Part shown: piece by piece, positions 52,714-61,210 of the stretch
Position numbering within the stretch: the stretch's first letter is position 1
Layout of the letters: every line of letters starts with the position of its first letter
Source: Planctomonas deserti
GTDB taxonomy: Bacteria; Actinomycetota; Actinomycetes; Actinomycetales; Microbacteriaceae
DNA length: 64,000 nucleotides
Assembly: GCF_003067705.1 (NCBI RefSeq)
Contig: NZ_QANL01000005.1
Location: 124,001-188,000 of the forward strand
Direction: 5' to 3'
Notes under the pieces: model-generated
The model's database searches: none
Seen by the model: only the letters and a program-made list of their open reading frames with translations
What the model was told of the DNA's origin: nothing
Position numbers and translations under genes: made by a program

Positions 52714-53694
52714 GTGTCACGAGTCGTCGTCATTGGAGCAACGGGTCATGTCGGCGGGTACCTGGTGCCGCGCCTCGTCGCCGCCGGCCACGAGGTCGTC
52801 GCGATCAGCCGCGGGGTGAGCACCCCCTACCGCGACGACCCGGCGTGGGAGAACGTCGAGCGCATCGCCCTCGACCGCGAGGCGGGGGATGCGGACGGCA
52901 CGTTCGGCGCCGCCATCGCCGACCTGAACCCGGACGTCGTCATCGACATGGTCTGCTTCACCCGCGACTCCGCGGAGAAGCTCGTGGACGCAATCCGTGG
53001 ACGGGTCGACCTGCTGCTCAGCTGCGGCACCATCTGGATCCACGGCCCGGCGTCCGCCGTGCCGGTGGAGGAGCACGAGGCGCGCAACGCCTTCGGTGAC
53101 TACGGCACACAGAAGGCCGAGATCGAGGAGTACCTGCTCACGCAGTCCCGCGACGGCGGGGTGCCCACGTCCGTGCTGCACCCGGGACACATCACCGGAC
53201 CGGGCTGGCACATGATCAACGCGGCAGGCAACCTCGACCTCGGCGTCTGGCGGACGCTGGCCGCCGGTGAGCCGCTCGTCCTCCCCAACTTCGGCCTCGA
53301 GACCGTGCACCACGTGCACGCGGATGACGTGGCACAGGCGTTCCAGCTCGCGCTCGAGAAGCCCGAGGCCGCGGTCGGCAACGGGTACCACGTGGTCTCG
53401 GAGCGCGCGGTGACGCTGCGCGGCATAGCAGAGGCGGCGGCCGGCTGGTTCGGCCAGGAGGCCAACCTCACATTCCTGCCCTTCGACGAGTTCCGCGCCG
53501 CCACCCCCGCCGAGCATGCGGACGCGACCTGGGAGCACATCGCCCGCAGCCCGTCCATGAGCATCGAGAGCGCGAAGCGCGACCTCGGCTACGCGCCGAA
53601 CTACACCTCGCTCGAGGCGATCGCCGAGGGCCTGCAGTGGCTCATCGACGACGGCCAGCTCGACGTGGGCGGCCGGGAGCTCCGCCGGGCCTGA
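52714..53694 (+). CDS. NAD-dependent epimerase/dehydratase-like protein (326 aa)
   Basis: The Rossmann motif GATGHVGGYLVPRL lies at the N-terminus. The SDR catalytic pair is recognisable in YGTQKAE (YxxxK), with TSVLHPGHITGPGWH downstream, as in extended/atypical SDRs. The second half (HVHADDVAQAFQLALE) is typical of nucleotide-sugar epimerase-like families. Substrate unknown. GTG start. A bidirectional terminator follows. Confidence 0.88.
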   Translation: MSRVVVIGATGHVGGYLVPRLVAAGHEVVAISRGVSTPYRDDPAWENVERIALDREAGDADGTFGAAIADLNPDVVIDMVCFTRDSAEKLVDAIRGRVDLLLSCGTIWIHGPASAVPVEEHEARNAFGDYGTQKAEIEEYLLTQSRDGGVPTSVLHPGHITGPGWHMINAAGNLDLGVWRTLAAGEPLVLPNFGLETVHHVHADDVAQAFQLALEKPEAAVGNGYHVVSERAVTLRGIAEAAAGWFGQEANLTFLPFDEFRAATPAEHADATWEHIARSPSMSIESAKRDLGYAPNYTSLEAIAEGLQWLIDDGQLDVGGRELRRA

Positions 53695-53743
53695 GGCGCG
53701 CCGGCACCGGCTGGCGTTCAGCGCGTCCCTCGAACACGCAGCT

Positions 53744-53777
53744 GCGCCCGCCCCGACGATGAACGTGGGGCGGGCGC
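53744..53777. terminator. Bidirectional hairpin terminator between convergent genes
   Basis: An 11-bp GC-rich stem (GCGCCCGCCCC and its complement) with a 12-base loop lies 49 bp from the epimerase stop and 20 bp from the lipoprotein stop. Confidence 0.8.
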
Positions 53778-53797
53778 GCGACTGATCCGAGCGTGAA

Positions 53798-54490
53798 CTA
53801 CTCCGAGTGGTGCGCCTTCCAGCAGGCGAGGACGTTCGTCGCGATCTGGTACGCGGCATCGGTGCGGGTCGGCGCGTCTCCGGCCTCGGGAACGGTGATC
53901 TCGCGGGCATCGACGACCAGCACCATGCTGTCCTTCACGAACACCACGGCGCCCTCGGCGGTGCGGTAGGCGGGGAAGCCGAGGTTGGCGAGTCCCTCGA
54001 TGTCCTCGGCGGTGCCGTAGTCGGAACGGACGGAGTCGGCGTAGGCCTGAGCCTCGTTCGCGTCTGCGGCCTCGTGCACGGACAGCTCGAGCGGCCCGCC
54101 GTCGAGGTCGTAGTCGCAGGCGTAGTGGCCGTGCATGTAGGAGTCGTCACCCTCGACGGGTGCGGGAAGCGCGAGCACGGAGGCGATGGCGTCGCGGATC
54201 TCGGGGCTGCAGATCATCGCGGCCGCCTCGGAGGGCTCGCCCTGGGTGCCCGCGGCGGCGGCGTCGCCGTGGGCCGCGTCGCCGTCGCTCATGTCGTGGG
54301 CCATGTCGCCGCCGCTCATGTCGCCGTCGCTCATGTCGCTGTGGTCCATCCCGGCGTCCATGGAGGACTCGGGCGGGGACGCGGCCGCCCCGGCACCGGC
54401 ACAGCCGGTGAGGCCGAGCGCGGACGCGAGGAGCAGGCCGGTCAGCGCGGTCCGCACGGCGGTGGCGCGGGAGGCAGGGGATGCAGGCAT
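53798..54490 (-). CDS. Met/His/Asp-rich lipoprotein (230 aa)
   Basis: The signal peptide ends in the lipobox LTGC. The mature N-terminus contains a Met-Asp-His repeat region (MDAGMDHSDMSDGDMSGGDM, AHDMSDGDAAHGD), a composition seen in copper-binding proteins. The C-terminal domain (~90-230) has two Cys (ICSPEIRDAI, HYACDYDLDG) and an alpha+beta pattern, with VVFVKDSMVLVVDAREI. Family not recognised. It lies downstream of the sortase gene in the same direction. A metal-binding role is inferred. Confidence 0.75.
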   Translation of the reverse strand: MPASPASRATAVRTALTGLLLASALGLTGCAGAGAAASPPESSMDAGMDHSDMSDGDMSGGDMAHDMSDGDAAHGDAAAAGTQGEPSEAAAMICSPEIRDAIASVLALPAPVEGDDSYMHGHYACDYDLDGGPLELSVHEAADANEAQAYADSVRSDYGTAEDIEGLANLGFPAYRTAEGAVVFVKDSMVLVVDAREITVPEAGDAPTRTDAAYQIATNVLACWKAHHSE

Positions 54491-54556
54491 GGTCTTCCTT
54501 TCGGGGAAGCGAACAGGCGAGGAAGAGAAGCTGTGGAGTGCGGCTGCCCGGCGGGA

Positions 54557-55303
54557 TCAGGCCGGTCGGCTGGAGACGAGCGTCGCGTAGACGACGATGT
54601 TGTCGACGTAGTGCCCGATCGACCGGTCGAACGCGCCGCCGCAGGTGATGAGCCGGAGCTGCGAGTCGTCGGTGTTGCCGTAGACCTCGAGGGTCGGGAA
54701 GTCGGCCTTGGGGTAGCGCTCGGTCCGGTCGACGGCGAAGACGGCGGTCGTGCCGTCCTCGCGGGTGACGGTGACCTCGGCGCCGGCGGTCAGCTCACCG
54801 AGCCGATAGAAGACGGAGGGTCCGGCCGCCGCGTCGACGTGGCCGAGCAGCACGGACGGGCCGAGCTCGCCGGGCGTCGGGGAGTTGCGGTACCAGCCGG
54901 CGGGGGAGTCCACGCCGAGGGGCGGGACCTCGACCGTGCCGTCCGGGTTCTTGCCCAGCTGCATCAGGTCGGTGTCCACGCCGATGGACGGCACGGTCAG
55001 CCGGGTGGGCAGCGACTCGGGAAGGGTGAGCGACGCGGGCTGGGCCTGGGCCGGGGCCGCCGGCTGTGCCTGCGCGGGGGGAGTGGTTCCCGCCGGAACG
55101 GGAGGCCCGTCGGAGTCCGACGCTGCCGATTCGGAGGGGGTGGGGGAGGCGGTGGCCGAGGCCACCACCTCCGCCGGCTGCGGCGGCGGGCCGGGGCGGG
55201 TCACGCCGACGCCGATGGCTACGCCACCGGCGGCGACCAGGATGGCTGCCACTGCGGCGGTCGCGAGACCCCCGCGACGGTTCTTTCCTGTCATGTTCCG
55301 CAC
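54557..55303 (-). CDS. Sortase, class E/F-like (248 aa)
   Basis: The N-terminal transmembrane anchor is LATAAVAAILVAAGGVAIGVGV, followed by a Pro/Ala-rich linker to ~90. The catalytic domain has SVLLGHVDAAAGPSVFYRLGELTAGAEV (catalytic His) and LRLITCGGAFDRSIGHYVDNIVVYA (catalytic Cys in TCGG). Sortases attach surface proteins to the cell wall. It lies 20 bp downstream of the CHRD gene, a candidate substrate. Confidence 0.9.
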   Translation of the reverse strand: MRNMTGKNRRGGLATAAVAAILVAAGGVAIGVGVTRPGPPPQPAEVVASATASPTPSESAASDSDGPPVPAGTTPPAQAQPAAPAQAQPASLTLPESLPTRLTVPSIGVDTDLMQLGKNPDGTVEVPPLGVDSPAGWYRNSPTPGELGPSVLLGHVDAAAGPSVFYRLGELTAGAEVTVTREDGTTAVFAVDRTERYPKADFPTLEVYGNTDDSQLRLITCGGAFDRSIGHYVDNIVVYATLVSSRPA

Positions 55304-55323
55304 CGACCCGACGCCGCTGTCCG

Positions 55324-56106
55324 CTAGCGGCCGGCTACGGCTGCGCGACGACGAGCGACGACGACGCCACCCGCGGCGAGCACGAGGCCGCCACCGAGGG
55401 CGAGCATGCCGATGTCGTTGCCCGTGGAGGTGCCGCCGGCACCGGTCTGGGCGCCGCCCTCAGGCATGTCCATCTGCGATGCCGTCAGGGTGCCGCACAG
55501 CGCGGGCGAGGTCGCGGCCAGGGGCAGCGAGGGCACGAGGTCGCTCGGGGCGTCCTGAGCGGCCTGCGAGAGCGTCGCCGGGTCGAGACCGTGGACGACG
55601 ACGACCGCGGTGCCGGCCTTCAGGGCCGAGGCGGTCTCCGCGTTCAGCGTGAAGGTGCGGTCGTAGCTGTACTCGGCGCCCATTCCGGCGACGGTGAGGT
55701 CGGTCCCGGCCGCAGCGCTGGTGTCACCGCTGGAGGAGAGCGTCGTGCCGATGCCGCCGTAGGACGGGGCGCCCTCGGTGGTGCTGATGACGCCGTCACC
55801 GTTGGTGTCGGCCGCCGAGGTGGGGCAGGTGCCCGCCGCGCCGACGTGAATGTGCTGCACGTGCGGGTAGGGGGCGCCGTTGAACGTCGCAGCGAGGCCG
55901 GACACCTTCTGCGTCACGGTGGCCTGGTCGCCGGAGACGCTGATCATGAGGGTGCCGCTCGCGTTGCTGCCGTTGATGGCGGAGAGGGTGGCCTGGTAGG
56001 AGCCGTCCTCGGTGGCCGCGGTCGCGGCGGAGGCGGGTGCCGCGAGAGCGACGGCCGCTCCGAGGGCGAGGGTGGGAACGAGCAGGAACTGGGTTGTCTT
56101 CTTCAT
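55324..56106 (-). CDS. Exported CHRD-domain protein with C-terminal membrane/sorting signal (260 aa)
   Basis: A signal peptide (LLVPTLALGAAVALAAPASAA) is followed by a CHRD-type beta domain (~30-205; HVQHIHVGAAGTCP and an EF-loop-like ADTNGDGVIS). The C-terminus has GAQTG (218-222), a Gly/Ser/Thr linker, a hydrophobic span (LALGGGLVLAAGGVVVA) and an RRR tail. This is the plan of a cell-wall sorting signal, and the AxTG part fits the LAxTG-type sites known for class E sortases. It is the first gene of the three-gene cluster with the sortase. Confidence 0.85.
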   Translation of the reverse strand: MKKTTQFLLVPTLALGAAVALAAPASAATAATEDGSYQATLSAINGSNASGTLMISVSGDQATVTQKVSGLAATFNGAPYPHVQHIHVGAAGTCPTSAADTNGDGVISTTEGAPSYGGIGTTLSSSGDTSAAAGTDLTVAGMGAEYSYDRTFTLNAETASALKAGTAVVVVHGLDPATLSQAAQDAPSDLVPSLPLAATSPALCGTLTASQMDMPEGGAQTGAGGTSTGNDIGMLALGGGLVLAAGGVVVARRRAAVAGR

Positions 56107-56363
56107 GAGTCCTTCTCCGGGGATTGATTCGAACCCCGCTTTGGGTTCGAGGGTTCTTCGCGGCGGACCGGGGAAAGGGATTGGATGGATGTCCCGGCAC
56201 GGCGAACTCCCAGGAACCGAGGCACGACAGGAAGCCCGGGGGGAACGGTCGGACCGCGCTGAGCCGGCAGGGGAGACCGTGAGCCCAGCGGTGCTGCAGC
56301 GCCGGCCGCGGACAGGTGGGCAGGTCAGCAGGGCGGATCAGAAGGGCGGGTCAGAAGGGCGGG
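56107..56363 (-). other. Intergenic region upstream of the CHRD cluster
   Basis: A 257-bp gap with no gene; it must hold the CHRD-cluster promoter and the end of the LacI-gene transcript. AAGGACT lies upstream of the CHRD start. No clear hairpin or operator was found. Confidence 0.5.
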
Positions 56364-57455
56364 TCAGGAGGGCGGATGCGCCGTCGACTCGCGGACCACG
56401 AGCTCCGGCACCGCGGGCGGAAGCGGGGCGGCGTCGTCGTCGCTCAGCACCGACAGGAGGGTGGCCATCACGTCGCGGCCGAGGCCGTCGAAGTCCTGCC
56501 GCATGGTCGTGAGCGGCGGGGCGAAGTGCTCCGCCTCCGGGATGTCGTCGAATCCGACGAGGCTTACGTCCCCCGGCACGTCGATGCCGCGCTGGCCCAG
56601 CGCATGGATGACGCCGAGCGCCATCTGGTCGTTGGCCACGAAGATGGCCGTGAACGGCACGGACGTGCCGAGGGCCCGCCCGAACCGGTACCCGCTCCCC
56701 GGGGACCAGTCGCCGGTCCCCGGCTCCCGTGCCACGAGCCCGTTGTCGGCCAGCTCGTCGCGCCAGCCGCGCTCGCGCTCGTTCGCGTCGGCGGAGTCGG
56801 CCGGACCCGCGAGATGCAGGATGCTCGTGTGGCCGAGCTCGACCAGGTGCCGCACGGCCCGCCTCGCGCCGCGGTACTGGTCGATGGCGACCGTGCGCAC
56901 CCCGGGCCGGTCGCCGGCCTCCACCACGATGAGCGGCACCCCGAGCTCCATCGTCGTGATGGCTTCGAACGCGCCCCGGTGTGCGGAGGCGAGCACGATC
57001 GCCTCGACGTTCTGCCGCAGCAGCAGCTCCGCGGCCGACCGCAGGGACGGCGGGTCCGAGTCGAGCATGCTCGCCATGCTGACGGCGTACCGGGCATCGC
57101 GGGCGGCCTCGTTGAAGTGCAGCACGGTCGAGGACGGCCCGTAGTCCGGGCTCCCGGTGGTGATCAACCCGATGGTGCGGGAGCGCCTGGTCACCAGGGC
57201 GCGCGCCGCGGGCGACGGCCGGTAGCGCAGCTGCTTGATGGCCTGTTCGACCCGCTGGCGCGTGGCGGGACGCACATTGGGCAGGTCGTTGAGTACGCGG
57301 GAGACGGTCTGATGGGACACCCCGGCCAGCCGTGCGACGTCGAAGATGTTGGCGGCGCGCGCCCTCTCGTCGTCCTTGCCAGCAGTGCCCACAGCGCCCT
57401 CAGAGCCCGTTCCACCCGTCGTCCCGGTCGAGGCCGGGGCGGCGTCCGTCGTCAT
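56364..57455 (-). CDS. LacI-family transcriptional regulator (363 aa)
   Basis: The LacI HTH is NIFDVARLAGVSHQTVSRVLNDLPNVRPATRQRVEQAIKQLRYRP. The periplasmic-binding-like effector domain runs from RRSRTIGLITTG to the end (PFTAIFVANDQMALGV, VSLVGFDDIPEAEHFAPPLTTMRQDF). It is adjacent to a YjfF/YtfT/YtfR/YtfQ-type sugar importer, and a LacI-type half-palindrome precedes that operon (62331). It probably represses the importer. Confidence 0.94.
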   Translation of the reverse strand: MTTDAAPASTGTTGGTGSEGAVGTAGKDDERARAANIFDVARLAGVSHQTVSRVLNDLPNVRPATRQRVEQAIKQLRYRPSPAARALVTRRSRTIGLITTGSPDYGPSSTVLHFNEAARDARYAVSMASMLDSDPPSLRSAAELLLRQNVEAIVLASAHRGAFEAITTMELGVPLIVVEAGDRPGVRTVAIDQYRGARRAVRHLVELGHTSILHLAGPADSADANERERGWRDELADNGLVAREPGTGDWSPGSGYRFGRALGTSVPFTAIFVANDQMALGVIHALGQRGIDVPGDVSLVGFDDIPEAEHFAPPLTTMRQDFDGLGRDVMATLLSVLSDDDAAPLPPAVPELVVRESTAHPPS

Positions 57456-57492
57456 CCGTCTCTCACCGTTCCGCGCAGCTCGGGCCGGTCGA

Positions 57493-58509
57493 TCACCGTC
57501 GCCGAGCCGTGAGCACCTTCTGCAGGACGATGAACACGAGGAGCAGCACTCCGATGAAGATCCTGGTCCACCAGGAACTGAGCGTACCTTCGAACGTGAT
57601 GATGGTCTGAATCGTGCCGAGCACGAGCACCCCGAGCACCGACCCGATCACGAAGCCGTAGCCGCCCGTGAGCAGCGTTCCGCCGATCACGACGGCGGCG
57701 ATCGCGTCCAGCTCGGTGCCGATGGCCGTGAGGCTGTAGCCCGACAGCGTGTAGAAGGTGAACAGCACTCCGGCGAGCCCCGAGCAGAACCCGCTGATGA
57801 CGTAGACGAGCACCTTCGTGCGCGCGACGGGCAGACCCATCAGCATCCCGGACTGCTCGCTGCCGCCGATCGCGTAGACCGTGCGGCCGAATCGGGTGAA
57901 CTGCAGCACGACGAGGCCCACGATCACTACGAGCAGGGCGATGATCACGCTCGGCGTGATGCTCATGCCGCCGCCCAGCGGAATGCGGGTCTGCGCGAAC
58001 GCAACGAAGAACGGGTCGGTAATGGAGATGGAGTTGCTGCTGATCACGTAGCAGAGGCCGCGGGCGAGGAACATGGCGGCGAGCGTCGCGATGAACGGCT
58101 GGATCGCGAACACGTGGATCATGAGGCCGACGAGCAGGCCGAGCACGGACGTGAGCGCGAGGATCACCGGGATCACGACGCCGGGCGACGTGCCGGACTG
58201 CAGCAGGCTCGCGGCGATCATCGTGGACAGGGCGACGACGGCGCCGACGGACAGGTCGATGCCGCCGGTGAGGATCACGAAGGTCATGCCCACGGCGAGC
58301 ACGATGAGGTAGGCGTTGTCCACGAACAGGTTGAGGATCACGGGGCCGGACAGGAACCCGCGGTACCGGGCGCCGCCGATCGCGTAGATCGCGACGAGCA
58401 GCAGCAGGGTGACGAGCACCGGACCGTACTTCGGGCTGGTGAACACCCCGCGCGTGCGGTCGATGGCACGACGGGTGGGGCTGACGACGGGGGCGGTTGC
58501 GATGGCCAT
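57493..58509 (-). CDS. yjfF: Sugar ABC transporter permease, YjfF type (338 aa)
   Basis: This is a CUT2-class permease of about nine hydrophobic helices. It contains the family segments VGMTFVILTGGIDLSVGAVVALS, FIATLAAMFLARGLCYVIS and AIAAVVIGGTLLTGGYGFVIGSVLGVLVLG. Adjacency to a YtfT-type gene with TGATG overlap matches the galactofuranose importer order seen in E. coli. The substrate could be another furanose or pentose. Confidence 0.87.
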   Translation of the reverse strand: MAIATAPVVSPTRRAIDRTRGVFTSPKYGPVLVTLLLLVAIYAIGGARYRGFLSGPVILNLFVDNAYLIVLAVGMTFVILTGGIDLSVGAVVALSTMIAASLLQSGTSPGVVIPVILALTSVLGLLVGLMIHVFAIQPFIATLAAMFLARGLCYVISSNSISITDPFFVAFAQTRIPLGGGMSITPSVIIALLVVIVGLVVLQFTRFGRTVYAIGGSEQSGMLMGLPVARTKVLVYVISGFCSGLAGVLFTFYTLSGYSLTAIGTELDAIAAVVIGGTLLTGGYGFVIGSVLGVLVLGTIQTIITFEGTLSSWWTRIFIGVLLLVFIVLQKVLTARRR

Positions 58510-59537
58510 CAGACGGTCGCCTTCCGGAATCGAGCGGCGATGGGTTTCCGCCACGACGCGATGACCGCGTTCGTGGTGGGCGACTGCAGCAGGCAGACCG
58601 CGGTCACGACGGCGGCCTTGAACACCATGGTCGCGATGGGCGGGATGCCGACCGTGTAGACGGTGGTGACGAGGGTCTGGATGACGAGGGCGCCGACCAG
58701 CGTGCCGGCCAGCGAGTAGCGGCCGCCGGCGAGCGACGTGCCGCCGATGACGACGGCGAGGATCGCGTCGAGCTCGATGAAGAGGCCCGTGTTGTTCGCG
58801 TCCGCGGCGGTCTGGTTCGAGGTGAGCACGAGCCCGGCGATGGCGGCGCAGAGCGCGGAGAACGTGTAGACGGTGAAGAGCAGCCCGCGAGAGCGCACGC
58901 CCGCCTGCCTGCTGGCCTCGGGGTTGATGCCGACGGACTCGATCAGCATGCCGAGGGCGGTGCGCCGGGTGAGCACGGCCGCCGCGGTGAAGATGAGCGC
59001 GGCGATCAGCACGGCGACCGGGATGCCGAACAGGAAGCCCGAGCCGATGACCTTGAACGGCGGGCTGTTGACCGTGAGGATCTGCCCCTCCGTGATCAGC
59101 ATCGCGACGCCGCGGCCCGCGGTCATGAGGATGAGGGTCGCGATGATCGGCTGCACCCCGAAGACCGCGACGAGGAAGCCGTTCCACACGCCGAGCACGA
59201 GCGAGATCACGACCGCCACGACCACGGCCGTGACCACCGTCCCGACGCTGCCGGGGTTCGGCGAGCCGAGCAGGATGGAGCAGGCGACAGCGCCCGAGAT
59301 GGCGCAGATGGCGCCGACGGAGAGGTCGATGCCCCGCGTCGCGATCACGAGGGTCATGCCGACCGCGATGATCAGCGTCGGGGCGCCGTTGCGCACGATG
59401 TCGACGAGGCTGCCGAACAGGTGCCCGTCCTTGACCTCGATCACGAAGAAGCCGGGGAACGCCACGAGGTTGATGGCGAACAGCACGAGCAGCATGACGA
59501 CCGGCCAGAACAGGCGGTGGGTGAGGATCGAGCTCAT
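58509..59537 (-). CDS. ytfT: Sugar ABC transporter permease, YtfT type (342 aa)
   Basis: The second CUT2 permease has VGMTLVIATRGIDLSVGAICAISGA, QPIIATLILMTAGRGVAML and LDAILAVVIGGTSLAGGRYSLAGTLVGALVI. The first residues overlap the ATPase stop by 4 bp and the gene is coupled to the YjfF-type gene by a TGATG overlap. Two different permeases suggest a heterodimer. Confidence 0.87.
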   Translation of the reverse strand: MSSILTHRLFWPVVMLLVLFAINLVAFPGFFVIEVKDGHLFGSLVDIVRNGAPTLIIAVGMTLVIATRGIDLSVGAICAISGAVACSILLGSPNPGSVGTVVTAVVVAVVISLVLGVWNGFLVAVFGVQPIIATLILMTAGRGVAMLITEGQILTVNSPPFKVIGSGFLFGIPVAVLIAALIFTAAAVLTRRTALGMLIESVGINPEASRQAGVRSRGLLFTVYTFSALCAAIAGLVLTSNQTAADANNTGLFIELDAILAVVIGGTSLAGGRYSLAGTLVGALVIQTLVTTVYTVGIPPIATMVFKAAVVTAVCLLQSPTTNAVIASWRKPIAARFRKATV

Positions 59538-61078
59538 GAGGTTGCTCCTGACGTGACGGAGCCGTCGGCGATGACGGCGAGGAGGCTGTCGACCGAGAGG
59601 TCGTCGTTGTCGATGTCCGCCACGAGGCGGCGGTCGCGCATGATCGCGATGCGGTTGCTGAGCCGCAGCACCTCCTCGAGCTCGGCGGAGATGAACACGA
59701 CGGACATCCCGTTCTCGGCGAGGTTGGCCACGAGCTTCTGGATCTCCGCCTTCGCGCCGACGTCGATCCCTCGCGTCGGCTCGTCGAGGATGAGCAGGCG
59801 CGGCGCGACGGCGAGCCAGCGCGCGAGCAGCACCTTCTGCTGATTGCCGCCGGAGAGATTGCGCACGAGCGCATCCGGGTTGGCCGGGCGGATGTTGAGG
59901 GCGGAGATGTAACTGGCCGCGAGCTCGTCCTGGCGCTTCTTCGGGATCCGCCGGAACCAGCCCTTGTCCGCCTGCAGCGCGAGCGCGATGTTGTCGCGGA
60001 TGCTCAACTCGTCGACGATGCCCTCTGCGCGCCGGTTCTCGGACGAGTAGGCGATGCGGGCGCTGAGGGCGGCGCGCGGGGTGCGGAACCTTCGGCTGAC
60101 GCCGTCGACGCGCAGCTCGCCGGCGTCCGGCCGGTCCACGCCGGAGAGGATGCGGGCGAGCTCCGTGCGCCCGGAGCCGAGCAGCCCGGCGATGCCCACC
60201 ACCTCGCCCTCGTACACGTCGAGGTCCAGCGGCTCGATCGCGCCCTTGCGGCCTAGGCCGATCGCGCTCACGATCGGGCGCTCGCCGTCGAGGTCGCCGC
60301 CGGACTGCGCGCTGTGCGTGCGGCGCTCCAGATCGTCGAGCACCGCGATGTCCTTGCCGATCATCTTCTGCACCAGATCGATGCGCAGCAGCTCCTCGGG
60401 GCGGTACTCGCCGACGAGCTTGCCGTTGCGCAGGACGGTGAGCCGGTCGGAGATCTCGTACACCTGGTCGAGGAAGTGCGACACGAACAGGATCGCGACG
60501 CCGGAGCTCTTGAGGTCCCGGATGACCCGGAACAACTCGGCGACCTCGTCCGCGTCGAGGCTCGACGTCGGCTCGTCGAGGATGACGACCTTGGCCTCGA
60601 CGTCGATGGCCCGGCCGATGGCGACGAGCTGCTGCACGGCGAGCGAGTGGTCGCCGAGCAGGGAGCCGGGATCGACATCGAGGTGAAGCCCGGTGAGCAG
60701 CTCCTTCGCACGCTTCCGCATGGCCCGCCAGTCGATGCCGCCGAACCGCCGGGGCTCGCGCCCGAGCAGGATGTTCTCGGCCACCGTGAGGTTGGGCAGG
60801 AGGTTCACCTCCTGGTACACGGTGCTGATGCCGGCGCGCAGCGCGTCGGCGGGACCCGAGAAGGCCACGTCGGCGCCGGCGAGCGTCATCCTGCCGCTGT
60901 CGACGGAGTAGACCCCGGTCAGCGCTTTGATGAGCGTCGACTTGCCCGCGCCGTTCTCGCCCATGAGGGAGTGCACCTCACCGGGGAACAGCCGGAAGTC
61001 GACGCCATCGAGGGCTTTGACGCCCGGGAACGAGATCGAGATGTCCGTCATGGAGACGACGGGATTCTGCGCGGTCAT
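59534..61078 (-). CDS. ytfR: Sugar ABC transporter ATPase, double-cassette, YtfR/RbsA type (514 aa)
   Basis: The N-terminal cassette has Walker A GENGAGKSTLIKALTG, signature LAVQQLVAIGRAIDVEAKVVILDEPTSSLD, and the C-terminal cassette has GLLGSGRTELARILSG in place of a canonical Walker A, then LSGGNQQKVLLARWLAVAPRLLILDEPTRGID. Tandem cassettes in one chain are typical of CUT2 systems. A hairpin lies between this gene and the binding-protein gene. Confidence 0.92.
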   Translation of the reverse strand: MTAQNPVVSMTDISISFPGVKALDGVDFRLFPGEVHSLMGENGAGKSTLIKALTGVYSVDSGRMTLAGADVAFSGPADALRAGISTVYQEVNLLPNLTVAENILLGREPRRFGGIDWRAMRKRAKELLTGLHLDVDPGSLLGDHSLAVQQLVAIGRAIDVEAKVVILDEPTSSLDADEVAELFRVIRDLKSSGVAILFVSHFLDQVYEISDRLTVLRNGKLVGEYRPEELLRIDLVQKMIGKDIAVLDDLERRTHSAQSGGDLDGERPIVSAIGLGRKGAIEPLDLDVYEGEVVGIAGLLGSGRTELARILSGVDRPDAGELRVDGVSRRFRTPRAALSARIAYSSENRRAEGIVDELSIRDNIALALQADKGWFRRIPKKRQDELAASYISALNIRPANPDALVRNLSGGNQQKVLLARWLAVAPRLLILDEPTRGIDVGAKAEIQKLVANLAENGMSVVFISAELEEVLRLSNRIAIMRDRRLVADIDNDDLSVDSLLAVIADGSVTSGATS

Positions 61079-61167
61079 GGTGCTCTCTTCATCGAGGCTG
61101 GGTGGGGCGAGTGCGGGCTGGGGGTGCGGATGCCGGGGATGCCGGTGCGGACGCCGGGGGTGCCGGT

Positions 61168-61200
61168 GCGGGTGCGGGCCGTCGACCGGCCCGCACCCGC
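61168..61200 (-). terminator. Hairpin between binding-protein and ATPase genes (attenuator)
   Basis: A 13-bp GC-rich stem (GCGGGTGCGGGCC and its complement) around GTCGACC lies 11 bp past the binding-protein stop. In such operons an internal hairpin raises binding-protein output relative to membrane components; this is inference. Confidence 0.75.
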
Positions 61201-61210
61201 TCCCGTCGGA

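Noticed and set aside
57493-59874. A single 793-aa reading across two permease genes
   Set aside because: Its N-terminal part is another frame of the ATPase and YtfT genes. The YtfT and YjfF-type proteins are separate and coupled by TGATG.
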